Shown here piece after piece: positions 18,875-33,895 of a DNA stretch of 64,000 nucleotides. Position 1 is the first letter of the stretch. Every line of letters begins with the position of its first letter. A program made the translations under genes and the position numbers. Source of the stretch: Modicisalibacter tunisiensis (GTDB lineage: Bacteria > Pseudomonadota > Gammaproteobacteria > Pseudomonadales > Halomonadaceae). Under the pieces are notes generated by a model. It had not been told where the DNA came from, made no database searches, and was given only the letters and a program-made list of their open reading frames with translations. Where the stretch lies: contig NZ_JAGXFD010000001.1 in NCBI RefSeq assembly GCF_020148005.1, forward strand, positions 1,360,610 to 1,424,609. The letters are read 5' to 3'.

Positions 18875-19632
18875 CGCCCCCGGTGGTGGTGGGCGAGGCG
18901 CTGCGCGAGCTGGCCGGGCAGCTGGGGCTGCCCTGGGCTTCGGTGCCGCCCGCCGAGGGGCTGGCGCTGATCGCCACCGAGGTGGGTCTGGCGCTGGCCG
19001 GCGATCCTGCCCGTTACGGCAAGCCGCTGCGGGTGGACTTCCTCGCCGGCAAGGTCGATCACCGGCGCCGCTTCGGCGGCGGGCGCGGCCAGCTCGTGGC
19101 CAAGGCCTGCGGGCTGGCGAAGGGCGTCACGCCGAGCGTGGTGGACGCCACCGCCGGCCTCGGACGCGATGCCTTCGTGCTGGCGAGCCTGGGAGCCGAG
19201 GTGCTGATGCTCGAGCGGGTGCCGGCGATCGCCGCGCTGCTGGGCGACGGCCTGGCCCGGGCCCGTGACGATGCCGACGTCGCGCCGATCGTCGCGCGGC
19301 TGACGCTGCACCGGGCGGATGCCGCCGAGGTCCTGGCGGCGACGGTCGCCGCGGCCGACTTTCCGGCACAAGTCATCCACCTCGATCCCATGTTTCCCCA
19401 CCGCGACAAGTCGGCGCTGGTCAAGAAGGAGATGCGCGTGTTCCGCGAGCTGGCCGGCGACGATGCCGATGCGCCGCGCCTGCTGGAAGCGGCGCTCGAC
19501 GTGGCGACGCACCGCGTGGCGGTCAAGCGCCCGCGCAAGGCGCCGCCCATCGCGGGCCCGACGCCGTCGCATCAGCTCGAGGCCAAGACCAGCCGTTACG
19601 ATTTGTACGTGCACCGCTCGTTGCGGGCCTGA
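18871..19632 (+). CDS. rsmJ: 16S rRNA (guanine-1516-N2)-methyltransferase RsmJ
   Basis: 253 residues; methylates G1516 of 16S rRNA. The [19 protein letters not shown] block, the SAM-binding [18 protein letters not shown] near residue 90 and [19 protein letters not shown] near 169 are the RsmJ (YhiQ) hallmarks. The C-terminus, [13 protein letters not shown], also matches. The start shares ATGA with uppP. The 3' end overlaps the convergent plsB coding end by 37 bp. Confidence 0.94.
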   Translation: MTPPVVVGEALRELAGQLGLPWASVPPAEGLALIATEVGLALAGDPARYGKPLRVDFLAGKVDHRRRFGGGRGQLVAKACGLAKGVTPSVVDATAGLGRDAFVLASLGAEVLMLERVPAIAALLGDGLARARDDADVAPIVARLTLHRADAAEVLAATVAAADFPAQVIHLDPMFPHRDKSALVKKEMRVFRELAGDDADAPRLLEAALDVATHRVAVKRPRKAPPIAGPTPSHQLEAKTSRYDLYVHRSLRA

Positions 19633-22106
19633 GCCGAGGCACGGGCGGCGTCCCCGGCGGCGGGCTGGGCGGTCTGCCACAGGCGCCGGCGCAGGGCCGG
19701 GTCGAAGAGGCTGCGGCTGCGCGCCAGCGCCTCGCCGAGCAGCGCATCGAAGGCCAGCCGCCCCTGTGGCGTCTCCCAGATCCAGCCCTCGGCCAGCAGG
19801 GCGTCGAGCAGGCCGCTGAACAGCCGGCGGTCGAAGAACTCCGGGGCGTTGAGGCCCGACAGCAGGGTCAGCCGCTCGGCCAGGGCGCGGCTGCGCTCCT
19901 CGAGGTCATCGCGAGTCAGGCTGCCGCTGGGCTGGGCCAGCAACGCCGCCAGCAGCAGGAAGCCGCGCTCGAGGGTCGGCTGGATCAGGCTGCCCAGCAG
20001 CTGCAGCTGCTCGCGGGCCAGGGTATGGCCGGGCGGGCGCTGCCAGCCGTCGGCGCGGGCCTCGAGCAGGCCCTGCTCGACCAGCGTTGCCAGGGTCGCC
20101 TCCAGGGCGCTGCGGAAGTCGGCGGCGGGCAGGGCGATGAACTGTTCCTGGGCGATCGACGGCCAGGCCGCGGCGAGGCGGGCATCGAGGGTGGCCAGAT
20201 CGTTGTGGGCGCTGTTGCGGAAGGCGAAGGCCACCAGCGCCGGCAGGGCGAAGCGGTGCTGGACGTTGTTGCGATACCAGGTGAGCAAGGTGGCGCGCTC
20301 GCCGTCGGCCAGCACCAGCTCGCCGAGCGCCTGGGCCCGACGCTCGATGAAGCCCAGCTCGGCGACTTCGGCCAGCCAGTCCTCGGGCGTGCCGGCCGGG
20401 GGACTCGCCGTGTCCGGAGCCAGGGCCACGAGCAGGGCCATCTGACGCTTGAGCAATTCCGACTCGATGGCGCGATGCGGTGTGGCCAGCAGGGTCAGGG
20501 CGACCAGGTTGACCGGGTTGAGGGTCGCTGCCGCGTTGATGCGTCGCGCCAGTTCGCGGCCCAGCTCGGGAACGGCGCGCGTCAGCCAGGGCGGGCGCGC
20601 GTCGTGGCGGCTCTCCTGCCAGTCGGGCACGCGGCGGGTCAGGAAGGCGTCTAGGTCCAGCGGCTCGCCGATGGCCACCTGGACCCGGCCGAAGGGCTGG
20701 CGCAGCCGACCGAGCACGCGCAGCAGGTCCAGCGGCGACTCCTTGCGCTTGCGTGCGCCACGCAGTTCCCGGAGGTAGCTGGTGCTTTCCAGCACCTTCT
20801 CGTAGCCGATGTAGACCGGCACGAAGGTGACCCCGCGAGAGGTGCCGCGCAGGCAGGAGCGCAGGGTCATCGCCAGCATGCCCGGACGCGGCATCAGCAT
20901 CCGTCCGCTGCGCGAGCGGCCGCCCTCGATGAAGTACTCGATCGGGTGCCCGCGGGACAGCAGGCGATGCAGGTAGGCGTTGAACACCGCGCCGTAGAGC
21001 CGGTTGTCGCGGAAGCTGCGGCGCAGGAAGAAGGCGCCGCCGCGGCGCAGCAGCGGACCGATCAACGGCATGTCGAGGTTGCGCCCGGCGGCGATGTGCG
21101 GCGGCATCAGTCCTTCGCGGAACAGCACGTAGGAGAGCAGCAGGTAGTCGATGTGGCTGCGGTGGCAGGGCACGTAGATCAGGGTGCGATCGCCGGCCAG
21201 GCGCTTGACGCGTTCCAGCCCGTGCACGTCCACCCCGGCATAGAGCCGGTTCCACAGCCGGTGGAGCAGCCGGTCGAGCAGGCGCAGCACCGGATAGCTC
21301 ATGTGCGAGGCGATCTCGCGACCGTAGCGCCGGGCCCGACGCTCGACGCGGCGCCGCGACACGTTCTGGGCGCGGGCCGTTTCGTCGATGATGCGCTGGA
21401 TCTCGGGTTCCTGCAGCAGGCCGTGGATCAGCGTGCGCCGGTGCGACAGGTCGGGGCCCAGCACGCGGGTGCGGATGCGCCGGAAGTGCACCCGCAGCAC
21501 CCGGGCGACCCGGCGCCGCGCCAGTTCCGGACCACGCTCGTCAAGCTGGCCGCGCAGCGACAGCGCCTCCCCCCAGTAGAGCTCGATGTTGCGGGCATTG
21601 ACCAGCATCGACACCGCGCGGCGCAGGCGACCGGTGAGCTGCCAGCTGTCCGCGGCGAGCAGCTTCCAGAAGCCGAACTCCTTGCCCGGCGCGCGGCCCC
21701 AGAACACGCTGACCGGCACCAGCTGGACGTCGGCGCCGGGGTGCTGGCCCAGGGCCTCGATCGGCGGGGCGAAGGGCGCGTCATCCGGACGCCGCCGCGG
21801 CCACAGGTGGCGCTTGTGGTCGGGCAGTGCCACGCAGCCGTGATGGCGCAGCGAGCCCGGTCGCCAGCGCGGCGAGGGCACGGGCAGGCCGTGGCGTCGG
21901 CAGACGATCTCCAGCAGCAGGCGGTCGGACAGCGACGGCCGCGGCAGCACGTAGAGCGTGGGGCGCTCGGGGTCGAGGGCGAGCCGCTCGGGGGCGGGCT
22001 CGCTCAGGCGCAGCTCGACCCAGCCGGCCAGCAGGCGGCGCAGCAGCGGGCGCAGGGGGGACAACAGCGACGGGAACAGGGCCATCCGGATGCCGATTCG
22101 GGACAT
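19596..22106 (-). CDS. plsB: Glycerol-3-phosphate 1-O-acyltransferase PlsB
   Basis: 836 residues (E. coli 807). Transfers an acyl chain to sn-1 of glycerol 3-phosphate, the first step of phospholipid synthesis, at the inner membrane. The acyltransferase blocks are in order: [17 protein letters not shown] (catalytic HX4D near 318), [30 protein letters not shown] and [13 protein letters not shown]. Start choice: ATG 22106 has no ribosome site but a TATAAT hexamer ends 8 nt before it; ATG 22085 (MALFPSLL) is the alternative. Divergent from the cardiolipin synthase gene, so two phospholipid genes share a 65-bp promoter region. Confidence 0.94.
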   Translation of the reverse strand: MSRIGIRMALFPSLLSPLRPLLRRLLAGWVELRLSEPAPERLALDPERPTLYVLPRPSLSDRLLLEIVCRRHGLPVPSPRWRPGSLRHHGCVALPDHKRHLWPRRRPDDAPFAPPIEALGQHPGADVQLVPVSVFWGRAPGKEFGFWKLLAADSWQLTGRLRRAVSMLVNARNIELYWGEALSLRGQLDERGPELARRRVARVLRVHFRRIRTRVLGPDLSHRRTLIHGLLQEPEIQRIIDETARAQNVSRRRVERRARRYGREIASHMSYPVLRLLDRLLHRLWNRLYAGVDVHGLERVKRLAGDRTLIYVPCHRSHIDYLLLSYVLFREGLMPPHIAAGRNLDMPLIGPLLRRGGAFFLRRSFRDNRLYGAVFNAYLHRLLSRGHPIEYFIEGGRSRSGRMLMPRPGMLAMTLRSCLRGTSRGVTFVPVYIGYEKVLESTSYLRELRGARKRKESPLDLLRVLGRLRQPFGRVQVAIGEPLDLDAFLTRRVPDWQESRHDARPPWLTRAVPELGRELARRINAAATLNPVNLVALTLLATPHRAIESELLKRQMALLVALAPDTASPPAGTPEDWLAEVAELGFIERRAQALGELVLADGERATLLTWYRNNVQHRFALPALVAFAFRNSAHNDLATLDARLAAAWPSIAQEQFIALPAADFRSALEATLATLVEQGLLEARADGWQRPPGHTLAREQLQLLGSLIQPTLERGFLLLAALLAQPSGSLTRDDLEERSRALAERLTLLSGLNAPEFFDRRLFSGLLDALLAEGWIWETPQGRLAFDALLGEALARSRSLFDPALRRRLWQTAQPAAGDAARASAQARNERCTYKS

Positions 22107-22171
22107 GTTGGGGCATTATAGCGATTCGACCCCCGGTCGGGGGATGGCCCAACGGGACACAGGGAGGTGTG

Positions 22172-23293
22172 ATGCGGGGAGTCTGGCGAGACGGCAACCG
22201 CTTCGTCCTGCTGCCGGAGAGCCGCTGTTTCCTGCCGGCCATGACCGAGGCGGTGACCGCGGCGCGCGAGTCGATCCTGCTCGAGCTGTATCTCATGGAG
22301 TCGGGCGCGCTGGCCGCGCAGTTGATCGATGCCCTGCTGGCCGCGGCGGCGCGGGGCGTGACGGTGCTGATGCTGCTCGACGGTTACGGCGCCATGAAGC
22401 TGTCGAGCGCGGATCGCCGGCGGCTCGAGGCCGGCGGCGTGGCGATGCGCTTCTTCAATCCGCTGGTCTGGTACCGGCTGGGCAAGAACCTGACCCGCGA
22501 CCATCGCAAGCTGTTGCTGATCGACGGCCGGGTGGCCTTCACCGGCGGCTTCGGTGCCAGCGACGAATTCCTCGACGCCTGGTTCGACGTGGCGGTGCGC
22601 ATCGAGGGGCCGGTGGTGGCGGACTGGGTACGGCTGTTCTCGCGGCTGTGGGATTCACCGCTGTCGCGGGGCAGTGGCGACCCGCGCCTGGTGCAGCGGC
22701 TCAGGCTGGACGTCACGCGGGTGGCCGACTATCAGGGCATGCGCGGGCGGGTGGTCTGGGGACAGGGCTACCGCTACCAGGCGATCCGCCTGTCGCTGCA
22801 CCAGCAGCTCGGCCACGCCCAGCGGCGCATCTGGCTGTGCACGCCCTACTTCGTGCCCACCCTGAGCCTCCGGCGGCGGCTGGTCAGGGCGGCGCGGCGC
22901 GGCGTCGACGTGCGCCTGCTGCTGCCCGGCGACGCCCATGACCATCCCGGCATCCGCTATGCCGGGCAGCGCTTCTACGGCCGGCTGCTGCGCGCCGGAG
23001 TGCGCATCTTCGAGTTCCAGCCGCGCTTCATCCACGCCAAGTTCTCGCTGGCCGACGACTGGGCCAGCATCGGCTCGTGCAACTTCGACCACTGGAGCCT
23101 GCAGTGGAATCTGGAGGCCAATCAGGAGATCGTCGACCCGCGTTTCGCCGGGGCGCTGGCGGCGCTGTTCGAGCGCAGCTTCGCGCAGAGTGTCGAGATC
23201 CGCCCCGCGCAGTGGGCGCGGCGTTCGCGACGCCAGCGCCTGCGCGAGTGGGTCTACGGGACGCTGGATGCCTGGGTGACGCGGCTCAGGTAG
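22172..23293 (+). CDS. clsB: Phospholipase D-like cardiolipin synthase (ClsB type)
   Basis: 373 residues with two PLD domains. The HKD motifs are DHRKLLLIDGRVAFTGG (near residue 110) and HAKFSLADDWASIGSCN (near 287), each with His, Lys and Asp in register. No N-terminal membrane helices, as in ClsB rather than ClsA. Such enzymes condense phospholipids to cardiolipin or phosphatidylglycerol. AGGGAGG 5-6 nt before the ATG at 22172; the longer upstream open frame is antisense to plsB. Divergent from plsB. Confidence 0.85.
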   Translation: MRGVWRDGNRFVLLPESRCFLPAMTEAVTAARESILLELYLMESGALAAQLIDALLAAAARGVTVLMLLDGYGAMKLSSADRRRLEAGGVAMRFFNPLVWYRLGKNLTRDHRKLLLIDGRVAFTGGFGASDEFLDAWFDVAVRIEGPVVADWVRLFSRLWDSPLSRGSGDPRLVQRLRLDVTRVADYQGMRGRVVWGQGYRYQAIRLSLHQQLGHAQRRIWLCTPYFVPTLSLRRRLVRAARRGVDVRLLLPGDAHDHPGIRYAGQRFYGRLLRAGVRIFEFQPRFIHAKFSLADDWASIGSCNFDHWSLQWNLEANQEIVDPRFAGALAALFERSFAQSVEIRPAQWARRSRRQRLREWVYGTLDAWVTRLR

Positions 23294-23320
23294 TCCCCGA
23301 AGAGTGGTTGCGCTCGACCA

Positions 23321-23455
23321 TACGGCGTTAAAAATCGGCTCAAAGTACTCATTTACTCCAGTAAACTCCGTCTTCTCGCCGATTTTTGCCTTGTCTGGTC
23401 ATCGCTCGCCGACTTTTCTTACTCTTACGGCGTCAGTTCTTACTCAGGGTGGAAA
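23321..23455. repeat. Structured, AT-rich intergenic element with nested inverted repeats
   Basis: Within the 172-bp clsB/UPF0149 gap, AAAAATCGGC (23330-23339) and GCCGATTTTT (23378-23387) are perfect 10-bp arms, and inside them TTTAC-TCCA-GTAAA forms a second hairpin. TACGGCGTT at the left edge recurs nearly inverted or direct as TACGGCGTC at the right edge, and CGCCGACTTTT (from ~23409) partly repeats the right arm. GC content is clearly below the flanking genes. The form resembles dispersed palindromic elements found between gammaproteobacterial genes and could also act as a terminator for the convergent genes. Confidence 0.5.
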
Positions 23456-23465
23456 TAGGCAGGAC

Positions 23466-24113
23466 TCAGCGGCGCCGCTTGCCGCCACGCCCGGCGGGCT
23501 TCTTGGGGCGCGGCTTGGGCTTGGGCGTCTCGGGCGGCACGCGGTAGTGCAGGTAGAGGTCGAGCACCAGCTCGGGCAGCTGGGCCACCAGGCGTTCGGC
23601 GTCGGCCGGGCGGCCGGCGAAGTCGGCCATGTCGGGCTCGTCATCGAACAGCCCGGACAGCGCCATGAACGGCAGCAGCAGGGTGGCCGCGGCTTCCTCG
23701 TCGCCCTCGAACCAGGCGCTCTCGTCGAGGAACACGCCTTCCATGAAGCCGGCACACCAGTCGCCGATGGGCGTCTCCTCCGGGGCGATGCCGTCGAGGG
23801 TCAGCTCGAAGGGCAGCTCCGGCAGCTGGCCGCGCTCGAGGGCGGCCATGGCGTTGTCGCGCAGGCGCTCGAGCAGGCCGAGGAGGGTGTCGCGCTCCGC
23901 GGCATCGGCGAAGGCGGGCTCGCCGTGGAACAGCTCGCCGACCCAGCGGGTCGCCGGAACCTCGCGCGGGGCCACGGCCAGGGCGACCAGGAAGCCGTGG
24001 GCGCCGATGACATCGAGGGCATCCTCGCCGGCGCGCTCGGAATCGAGGAAGTCATCGAGCAGGTCCAGTTCATCGTCGTCGAGCAGGGGGGTGGGCGGCA
24101 GCGCTTCGGGCAT
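23466..24113 (-). CDS. UPF0149 (YgfB/YecA-like) family protein
   Basis: 215 residues, acidic helical protein. The family signature is IGDWCAGFMEGVFLDE, preceded by LLGLLERLRDNAM and LDGIAP. It ends in a very basic Pro/Lys/Arg tail (KPKPRPKKPAGRGGKRRR) instead of the SEC-C zinc motif of YecA. Function is poorly known; E. coli YgfB affects beta-lactam responses in relatives. The TGA faces clsB across the structured element; the start is 67 bp from the divergent sprT. Confidence 0.75.
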   Translation of the reverse strand: MPEALPPTPLLDDDELDLLDDFLDSERAGEDALDVIGAHGFLVALAVAPREVPATRWVGELFHGEPAFADAAERDTLLGLLERLRDNAMAALERGQLPELPFELTLDGIAPEETPIGDWCAGFMEGVFLDESAWFEGDEEAAATLLLPFMALSGLFDDEPDMADFAGRPADAERLVAQLPELVLDLYLHYRVPPETPKPKPRPKKPAGRGGKRRR

Positions 24114-24180
24114 CGGGTCGTTTCCTCCAGTCGGGCGGCGTGCTGGACGCGCGCGGGCGTGGACGGCATTCTAGCATCCC

Positions 24181-24729
24181 ATGTCCCGTCCGACGCTCCC
24201 CGCTCCCGATGCCGCCTGGCTCGATTCGCTGTCGCATGCGGCCCTCGAGGCGGCCGCCGCCGAACGCGTCGAGGCCGCCTGGCGGCTGGCCCGGGAGGTC
24301 TACCCCGGCCTGCCGCGCCCGGCGCTGTGGTTCGATCTGCGCGGCCAGAGTGCCGGCCAGGCGCATTTCGGCCGTGGCGGGCTGCGGCTCAACCGGGTGC
24401 TGCTCGCCGAGAATCGCCGGGCGTTCTTCGTCGAGATCATCCCCCACGAGATGGCGCACTGGCTGGTGCGTCACCTGGACGAGGGCCACCGGGTGCGCCC
24501 CCACGGCCACGAGTGGCGCACGGTGATGCGCGACCTCTACGGCCTCGCGCCGCGCGTCACCCACGGCTTCGATACCCGCCGGGCCAGTCCGGCGCCCTAC
24601 CGCTACACTTGCGACTGTCGCGAGCACCATCTCGGGGCGCGACGCCATGCCCGGATCGCCGCCGGTCAGCGCTATTATTGTCGACACTGTCGACAGTGGT
24701 TGCGGCCGGTCGCGGAGGCGAGCGTTTAA
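24181..24729 (+). CDS. sprT: SprT-family metallopeptidase-like protein
   Basis: 182 residues. Zinc-protease motif HEMAHWLVRH (His90, Glu91, His94) with a third histidine likely in RPHGHEWRTVM, and a C-terminal zinc-ribbon of CDCREHH and YYCRHCRQW. This is the SprT layout (related to eukaryotic Spartan, a DNA-protein-crosslink protease); bacterial SprT's role is little known. Divergent from the UPF0149 gene with a short promoter region. Confidence 0.85.
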   Translation: MSRPTLPAPDAAWLDSLSHAALEAAAAERVEAAWRLAREVYPGLPRPALWFDLRGQSAGQAHFGRGGLRLNRVLLAENRRAFFVEIIPHEMAHWLVRHLDEGHRVRPHGHEWRTVMRDLYGLAPRVTHGFDTRRASPAPYRYTCDCREHHLGARRHARIAAGQRYYCRHCRQWLRPVAEASV

Positions 24730-24782
24730 GTGGCAGGTAAGTTTCTGAAATGGCAATGAAAATTGCTGCTACCAATGTCTAA

Positions 24783-24811
24783 TTGGGAGCCCTGCCTGCT
24801 GTGGGTATATG
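24783..24811 (+). promoter_or_regulatory. Candidate sigma-70 promoter of acs
   Basis: TTGGGA (24783-24788) and TATATG (24806-24811) are 17 bp apart, each matching 4 of 6 consensus bases. This would give a leader of about 90 nt before the acs ATG. Weak hexamers fit a gene that needs an activator such as CrbR or CRP. Confidence 0.4.
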
Positions 24812-24909
24812 CTGAAAGAACCGTTTTATTCGCCGATCTCGGGTCGCCGGCCACGTGGCCGCCAGGGTCCGGATCACGACCATCGCAGTTTCCAGGACAG
24901 GGGGTCGAC

Positions 24910-26862
<1,953 letters not shown>

Positions 26863-26955
26863 TCGTCCCGCCGGTGGTGGTGTTCTTCCCGTCCGTCCGC
26901 CTGTCTCGGCGGGCGGGAGCGCACGCCAGCCGCACGCCACCCCCGGCGTTTTATG

Positions 26956-26978
26956 CCGGCCCGCAGGGCCGGTTTTTT
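26956..26978 (+). terminator. Rho-independent terminator of acs
   Basis: CCGGCCC-GCA-GGGCCGG (26956-26972) followed by six T residues (26973-26978). Strong canonical terminator separating acs from crbR. Confidence 0.9.
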
Positions 26979-27136
26979 CTTGGTATCAACGGTATTTGAC
27001 TCAGGGGATGACGGCGCTTGGGAAACGGCATGGGCATGGGGTAACATGCCAGACACGAAAAGGCGACAAGCCTGGCGCCGTTGGGGTCGACCCGCCGGCG
27101 CGGCAGCTCGCTGCAGGAGGATCCGGAGGAGACTCA

Positions 27137-27799
27137 ATGGCCTTTGCCCAGAAATTCATCGTCGCCGATGATCACCCGCTGTTCCGAGCAGCCCTGACCC
27201 AGGCGTTGCGACAGGTTGCCCCGCAGGCCGAGATTGTCGAATCCGATACCATGGCGGCGACCACCGAGGTGGTGACGCGGCATCCCGATGCCGACCTGAT
27301 CCTGCTCGATCTGCACATGCCGGGCGCGCATGGCTTTTCGGGACTGATCCAGCTGCGTGGTCAGACCCCGGAAATCCCCGTGGCGGTGATCTCCGGCAGC
27401 GACGAGCCGCATGTGGTGCGGCGCGCCATCGATTACGGCGCCTCGGGCTTCATTCCCAAGTCGGCCTCGCTGACGGTCATCGCCGAGGCGGTCGGCGAGA
27501 TCCTCGACGGCGAGATCTGGCTGCCCGAAGACCTCGCCAAGGCGATCGGCGAGTCCGACGAGGAGGACACCCGCTTCGCCGAGGCGATCGCGTCGCTGAC
27601 CCCGCAGCAGTTCCGGGTGCTCAACATGCTCACCGAGGGGCTGCTCAACAAGCAGATCGCCTTCGAGCTCAACGTCAGCGAGGCGACCATCAAGGCGCAC
27701 GTCACGGCCATCCTCCGCAAGCTGGGGGTCCACTCGCGCACCCAGGCGGTGATCGCCGCCCAGAAGCTCGAGGTGGAGCCGCCCAAGGTCGAGTCCTGA
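27137..27799 (+). CDS. crbR: LuxR-type response regulator, CrbR-like (acetate switch)
   Basis: 220 residues: receiver domain at 1-125 (IVADDHPLFR acidic pocket, phospho-Asp58 in LILLDLHMPG, Lys in FIPKSAS) and a C-terminal LuxR/NarL HTH (SLTPQQFRVLNMLTEG, then SEATIKAHVTAILRKLG). With acs upstream and a symporter-kinase hybrid nearby it matches CrbR, which activates acs and acetate permease genes in Vibrio and Pseudomonas (ErbR/AgmR relatives also exist). GGAGGAG 5-7 nt before the ATG at 27137 sets the start; the frame is open to 26996. Confidence 0.85.
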   Translation: MAFAQKFIVADDHPLFRAALTQALRQVAPQAEIVESDTMAATTEVVTRHPDADLILLDLHMPGAHGFSGLIQLRGQTPEIPVAVISGSDEPHVVRRAIDYGASGFIPKSASLTVIAEAVGEILDGEIWLPEDLAKAIGESDEEDTRFAEAIASLTPQQFRVLNMLTEGLLNKQIAFELNVSEATIKAHVTAILRKLGVHSRTQAVIAAQKLEVEPPKVES

Positions 27800-27828
27800 C
27801 GCCTCGCCATCGGTTCGTCGTCCTGCGC

Positions 27829-27850
27829 ACGCCGCCCTCCGGGGCGGCGT
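27829..27850. terminator. Terminator between the convergent crbR and mntH
   Basis: ACGCCGCCC (27829-27837) and GGGCGGCGT (27842-27850) form a 9-bp perfect stem with a TCCG loop, followed on the plus strand by CGTCGTTTG. It probably serves both convergent genes. Confidence 0.65.
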
Positions 27851-27883
27851 CGTCGTTTGTGGCCCGGGGGTGACGGCGTCGTG

Positions 27884-29158
27884 TCAGTGCGGCAGCAGGG
27901 AAAAGACCAGTACATAGCCGTTCAGGGCAATGATCAGCGCACAGACCAGGCCACCGATCAGGGTGATCGCCCGCGAGTTGACCAGGTTGCCCATCAGCCG
28001 GCGGTCGGCGGTGAAGGTCAGCAGCGGAATCAGCGCGAAGGGGATGCCGAAGCTCAGGATCACCTGGCTGGCCACCAGGGCGCGCTGCTCCGAGATGCCG
28101 AGCAGGATCACCGCGATCGCCGGGGCCATGGTGACAACGCGCCGCAGCCACAGCGGGATGGTGAAGCGCACGAACCCCTGCATGATCACCTGGCCGGAGA
28201 GGGTGCCGACCACCGACGAGGAGAGGCCGGCCAGCAGCAGGGCGGCGCCGAACAGGTGGCTGGCCAGCTCCCGGCCGAGCATCGGGGCCAGCAGCTGGTA
28301 GCTGTCGCGGATGGTGGCGACGCCGGTGCGCCCCTGGGCATGAAAGGCCGCCGCGGCCAGCGCCAGGATGCTCAGGTTGATCAGCCCGGCGATGGCCATG
28401 CCGACGATGACATCGAGCCGGGAATAGCGCATCAGGCGACGGCGCTGGTCGTCGTCGTCGGCCGGGATGCGCCGCTGCAGCAGCGCCGAGTGCAGGTAGA
28501 TGACGTGGGGCATCACCGTGGCGCCGAGGATGCCGGCCGCCAGGTAGAGGGCATAGCCGTCGGGGAAGCCGGGAATCAGCAGGCCCTCGAGGAAGGGGCG
28601 CGGCGCCGGCCGGCCGAGCAGCATCTCCAGCAGGAAGCCGCTGGCCACGGCCAGGATCATGGCGCCGATGATCAGCTCCATGAGGCGGAAGCCGTAGCGG
28701 TAGAGCAGCAGCGTCAGGTAGGTGATGACACCGGTGAGCAGGGCGCCCTCGAGCAGGGTCAGGCCGAAGAGCAGGTGGAAGGCCAGCGCCGCGCCCAGGA
28801 ACTCGGCCAGGTCGGTGGCGATGGCGACGATCTCCGCCTGGATCCAGTAGAACCAGACCAGCGGGCGCGGGTAGCGCTCGCGGATCATCTCGGGAAGATT
28901 CCTGCCCGTCGCCAGCCCCAGGCGTGCCGACAGTGACTGGATCAGCATCGCCATCAGGTTGGCGGCGAGCACCACCCACAGCAGCGCATAGCCGTAGCGC
29001 GAGCCGGCCTCGATGTTGGTGGCGAAGTTGCCGGGGTCGATGTAGGCGACCGCGGCGATCAGCGCCGGGCCGAAGAAGACCGTCCAGCCCCGGGGCCGGC
29101 CGGCCAGTGCGCGACGCGCCCTGGCGCGCAGGCTGTCGTCGGAAAGCGTGGTACCCAT
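27884..29158 (-). CDS. mntH: Nramp-family Mn2+/Fe2+ proton symporter MntH
   Basis: 424 residues, about 11 membrane segments. The metal-binding helices carry the Nramp signatures AYIDPGNFATNIEAGSRYGY and GATVMPHVIYLHSALLQ, and NLMAMLIQSLSARLG follows as in E. coli MntH. It imports manganese with protons. It lies between crbR and crbS, in the orientation of crbS and 74 bp after it, so it may be read from the crbS transcript. I see no clear MntR or Fur box. Confidence 0.93.
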   Translation of the reverse strand: MGTTLSDDSLRARARRALAGRPRGWTVFFGPALIAAVAYIDPGNFATNIEAGSRYGYALLWVVLAANLMAMLIQSLSARLGLATGRNLPEMIRERYPRPLVWFYWIQAEIVAIATDLAEFLGAALAFHLLFGLTLLEGALLTGVITYLTLLLYRYGFRLMELIIGAMILAVASGFLLEMLLGRPAPRPFLEGLLIPGFPDGYALYLAAGILGATVMPHVIYLHSALLQRRIPADDDDQRRRLMRYSRLDVIVGMAIAGLINLSILALAAAAFHAQGRTGVATIRDSYQLLAPMLGRELASHLFGAALLLAGLSSSVVGTLSGQVIMQGFVRFTIPLWLRRVVTMAPAIAVILLGISEQRALVASQVILSFGIPFALIPLLTFTADRRLMGNLVNSRAITLIGGLVCALIIALNGYVLVFSLLPH

Positions 29159-29232
29159 GCCGCCGCCCCGGTTGACCGTGAGTCTTCAGGGTAACCGGGG
29201 TCTCGCGCCCTGCCCAATCGGACCGATGGCCG

Positions 29233-33186
<3,954 letters not shown>

Positions 33187-33282
33187 GGACACTCCCCCTT
33201 GGTTTGCCGCCATTCTAGGGGAATGCCCGGCACGAGGGCAGTCATGGCCGTGCCGGGTTCGCGGTATGCGTGGAGAAGCGCC

Positions 33283-33798
33283 TCAGCTGCCGGCGCAGAG
33301 GGCCCGGTAGAGCGGTGCCGAGGTCTCGAGGTGACGCATCGACTGCGTCTGCGGCTGCTGTGTCTTGTCGGCCAGCGGCACCAGGTCCCGGGCGTCGCAG
33401 TTGAGCAGGTAGCCATGGTGCGAGACCTGGTCGGCAGGCTGGCGCTCGAAGTGGTAGAGAATGAACTCGACGAGGCGCTCGCCGTCTGCATGCCGGGTGA
33501 CGAGATTGTCGCGGTCGATGACGTCGAAGCCGGTGGTCAGGGGGGCGATGTAGGTCCAGGGGCGCCAGAACATCCGCTCCTTCTGCTTCGAGACCACCTG
33601 TGCGGATGCCGGCAGTCGGGCCTGCTTGTTGTCGAACCAGGTGTATTCGTAGTGGATCTGGTAGGCGAGCATCCCCAGCCCGCCCAGCGCCGGCACGATC
33701 CAGCGCGGCAGGCGCTTGCCGCTGAGTTGTCGCAGGATCAGGCCGATCCCCGCGGCGCCGAGACCGGCGAAGATCGCCGCGATCAGTTGCCAAAGCAT
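33283..33798 (-). CDS. Hypothetical membrane protein
   Basis: 171 residues with two N-terminal hydrophobic segments (LWQLIAAIFAGLGAAGIGLIL and WIVPALGGLGMLAYQIHY) and a soluble C-terminal part with WRPWTYIAPLTTGFDVIDR. Not recognised. AAGGGA 5 nt upstream supports the ATG. It lies between the symporter gene (terminator in the gap) and crbS on the same strand, so it may be expressed from its own promoter or by readthrough. Confidence 0.6.
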   Translation of the reverse strand: MLWQLIAAIFAGLGAAGIGLILRQLSGKRLPRWIVPALGGLGMLAYQIHYEYTWFDNKQARLPASAQVVSKQKERMFWRPWTYIAPLTTGFDVIDRDNLVTRHADGERLVEFILYHFERQPADQVSHHGYLLNCDARDLVPLADKTQQPQTQSMRHLETSAPLYRALCAGS

Positions 33799-33822
33799 GT
33801 CGTTCCCTTGTCAAGACGCAAA

Positions 33823-33844
33823 CGGGCTTCCCGCAGGAAGCCCG
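33823..33844 (-). terminator. Terminator after the sodium:solute symporter gene
   Basis: CGGGCTTCC (33823-33831) and GGAAGCCCG (33836-33844) form a perfect 9-bp stem, 4-nt loop; on the minus strand it is followed by a short TTT. It closes the DUF4212-symporter operon. Confidence 0.7.
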
Positions 33845-33895
33845 ATGAAGTGTGATCCCGCGGCCCGGGCCAGCCGGGCCGAAGGCCATTATGGC

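Noticed and set aside
24751..24768. Sigma-54-like TGGCA...TTGC sequence before acs
   Set aside because: The GG-to-GC distance is one base longer than the strict -24/-12 spacing, so it is unlikely to be functional.
24853..24867. GGCCACGTGGCC palindrome upstream of acs
   Set aside because: GC palindromes of this length occur by chance in such a genome and it has no flanking repeat or positional logic.
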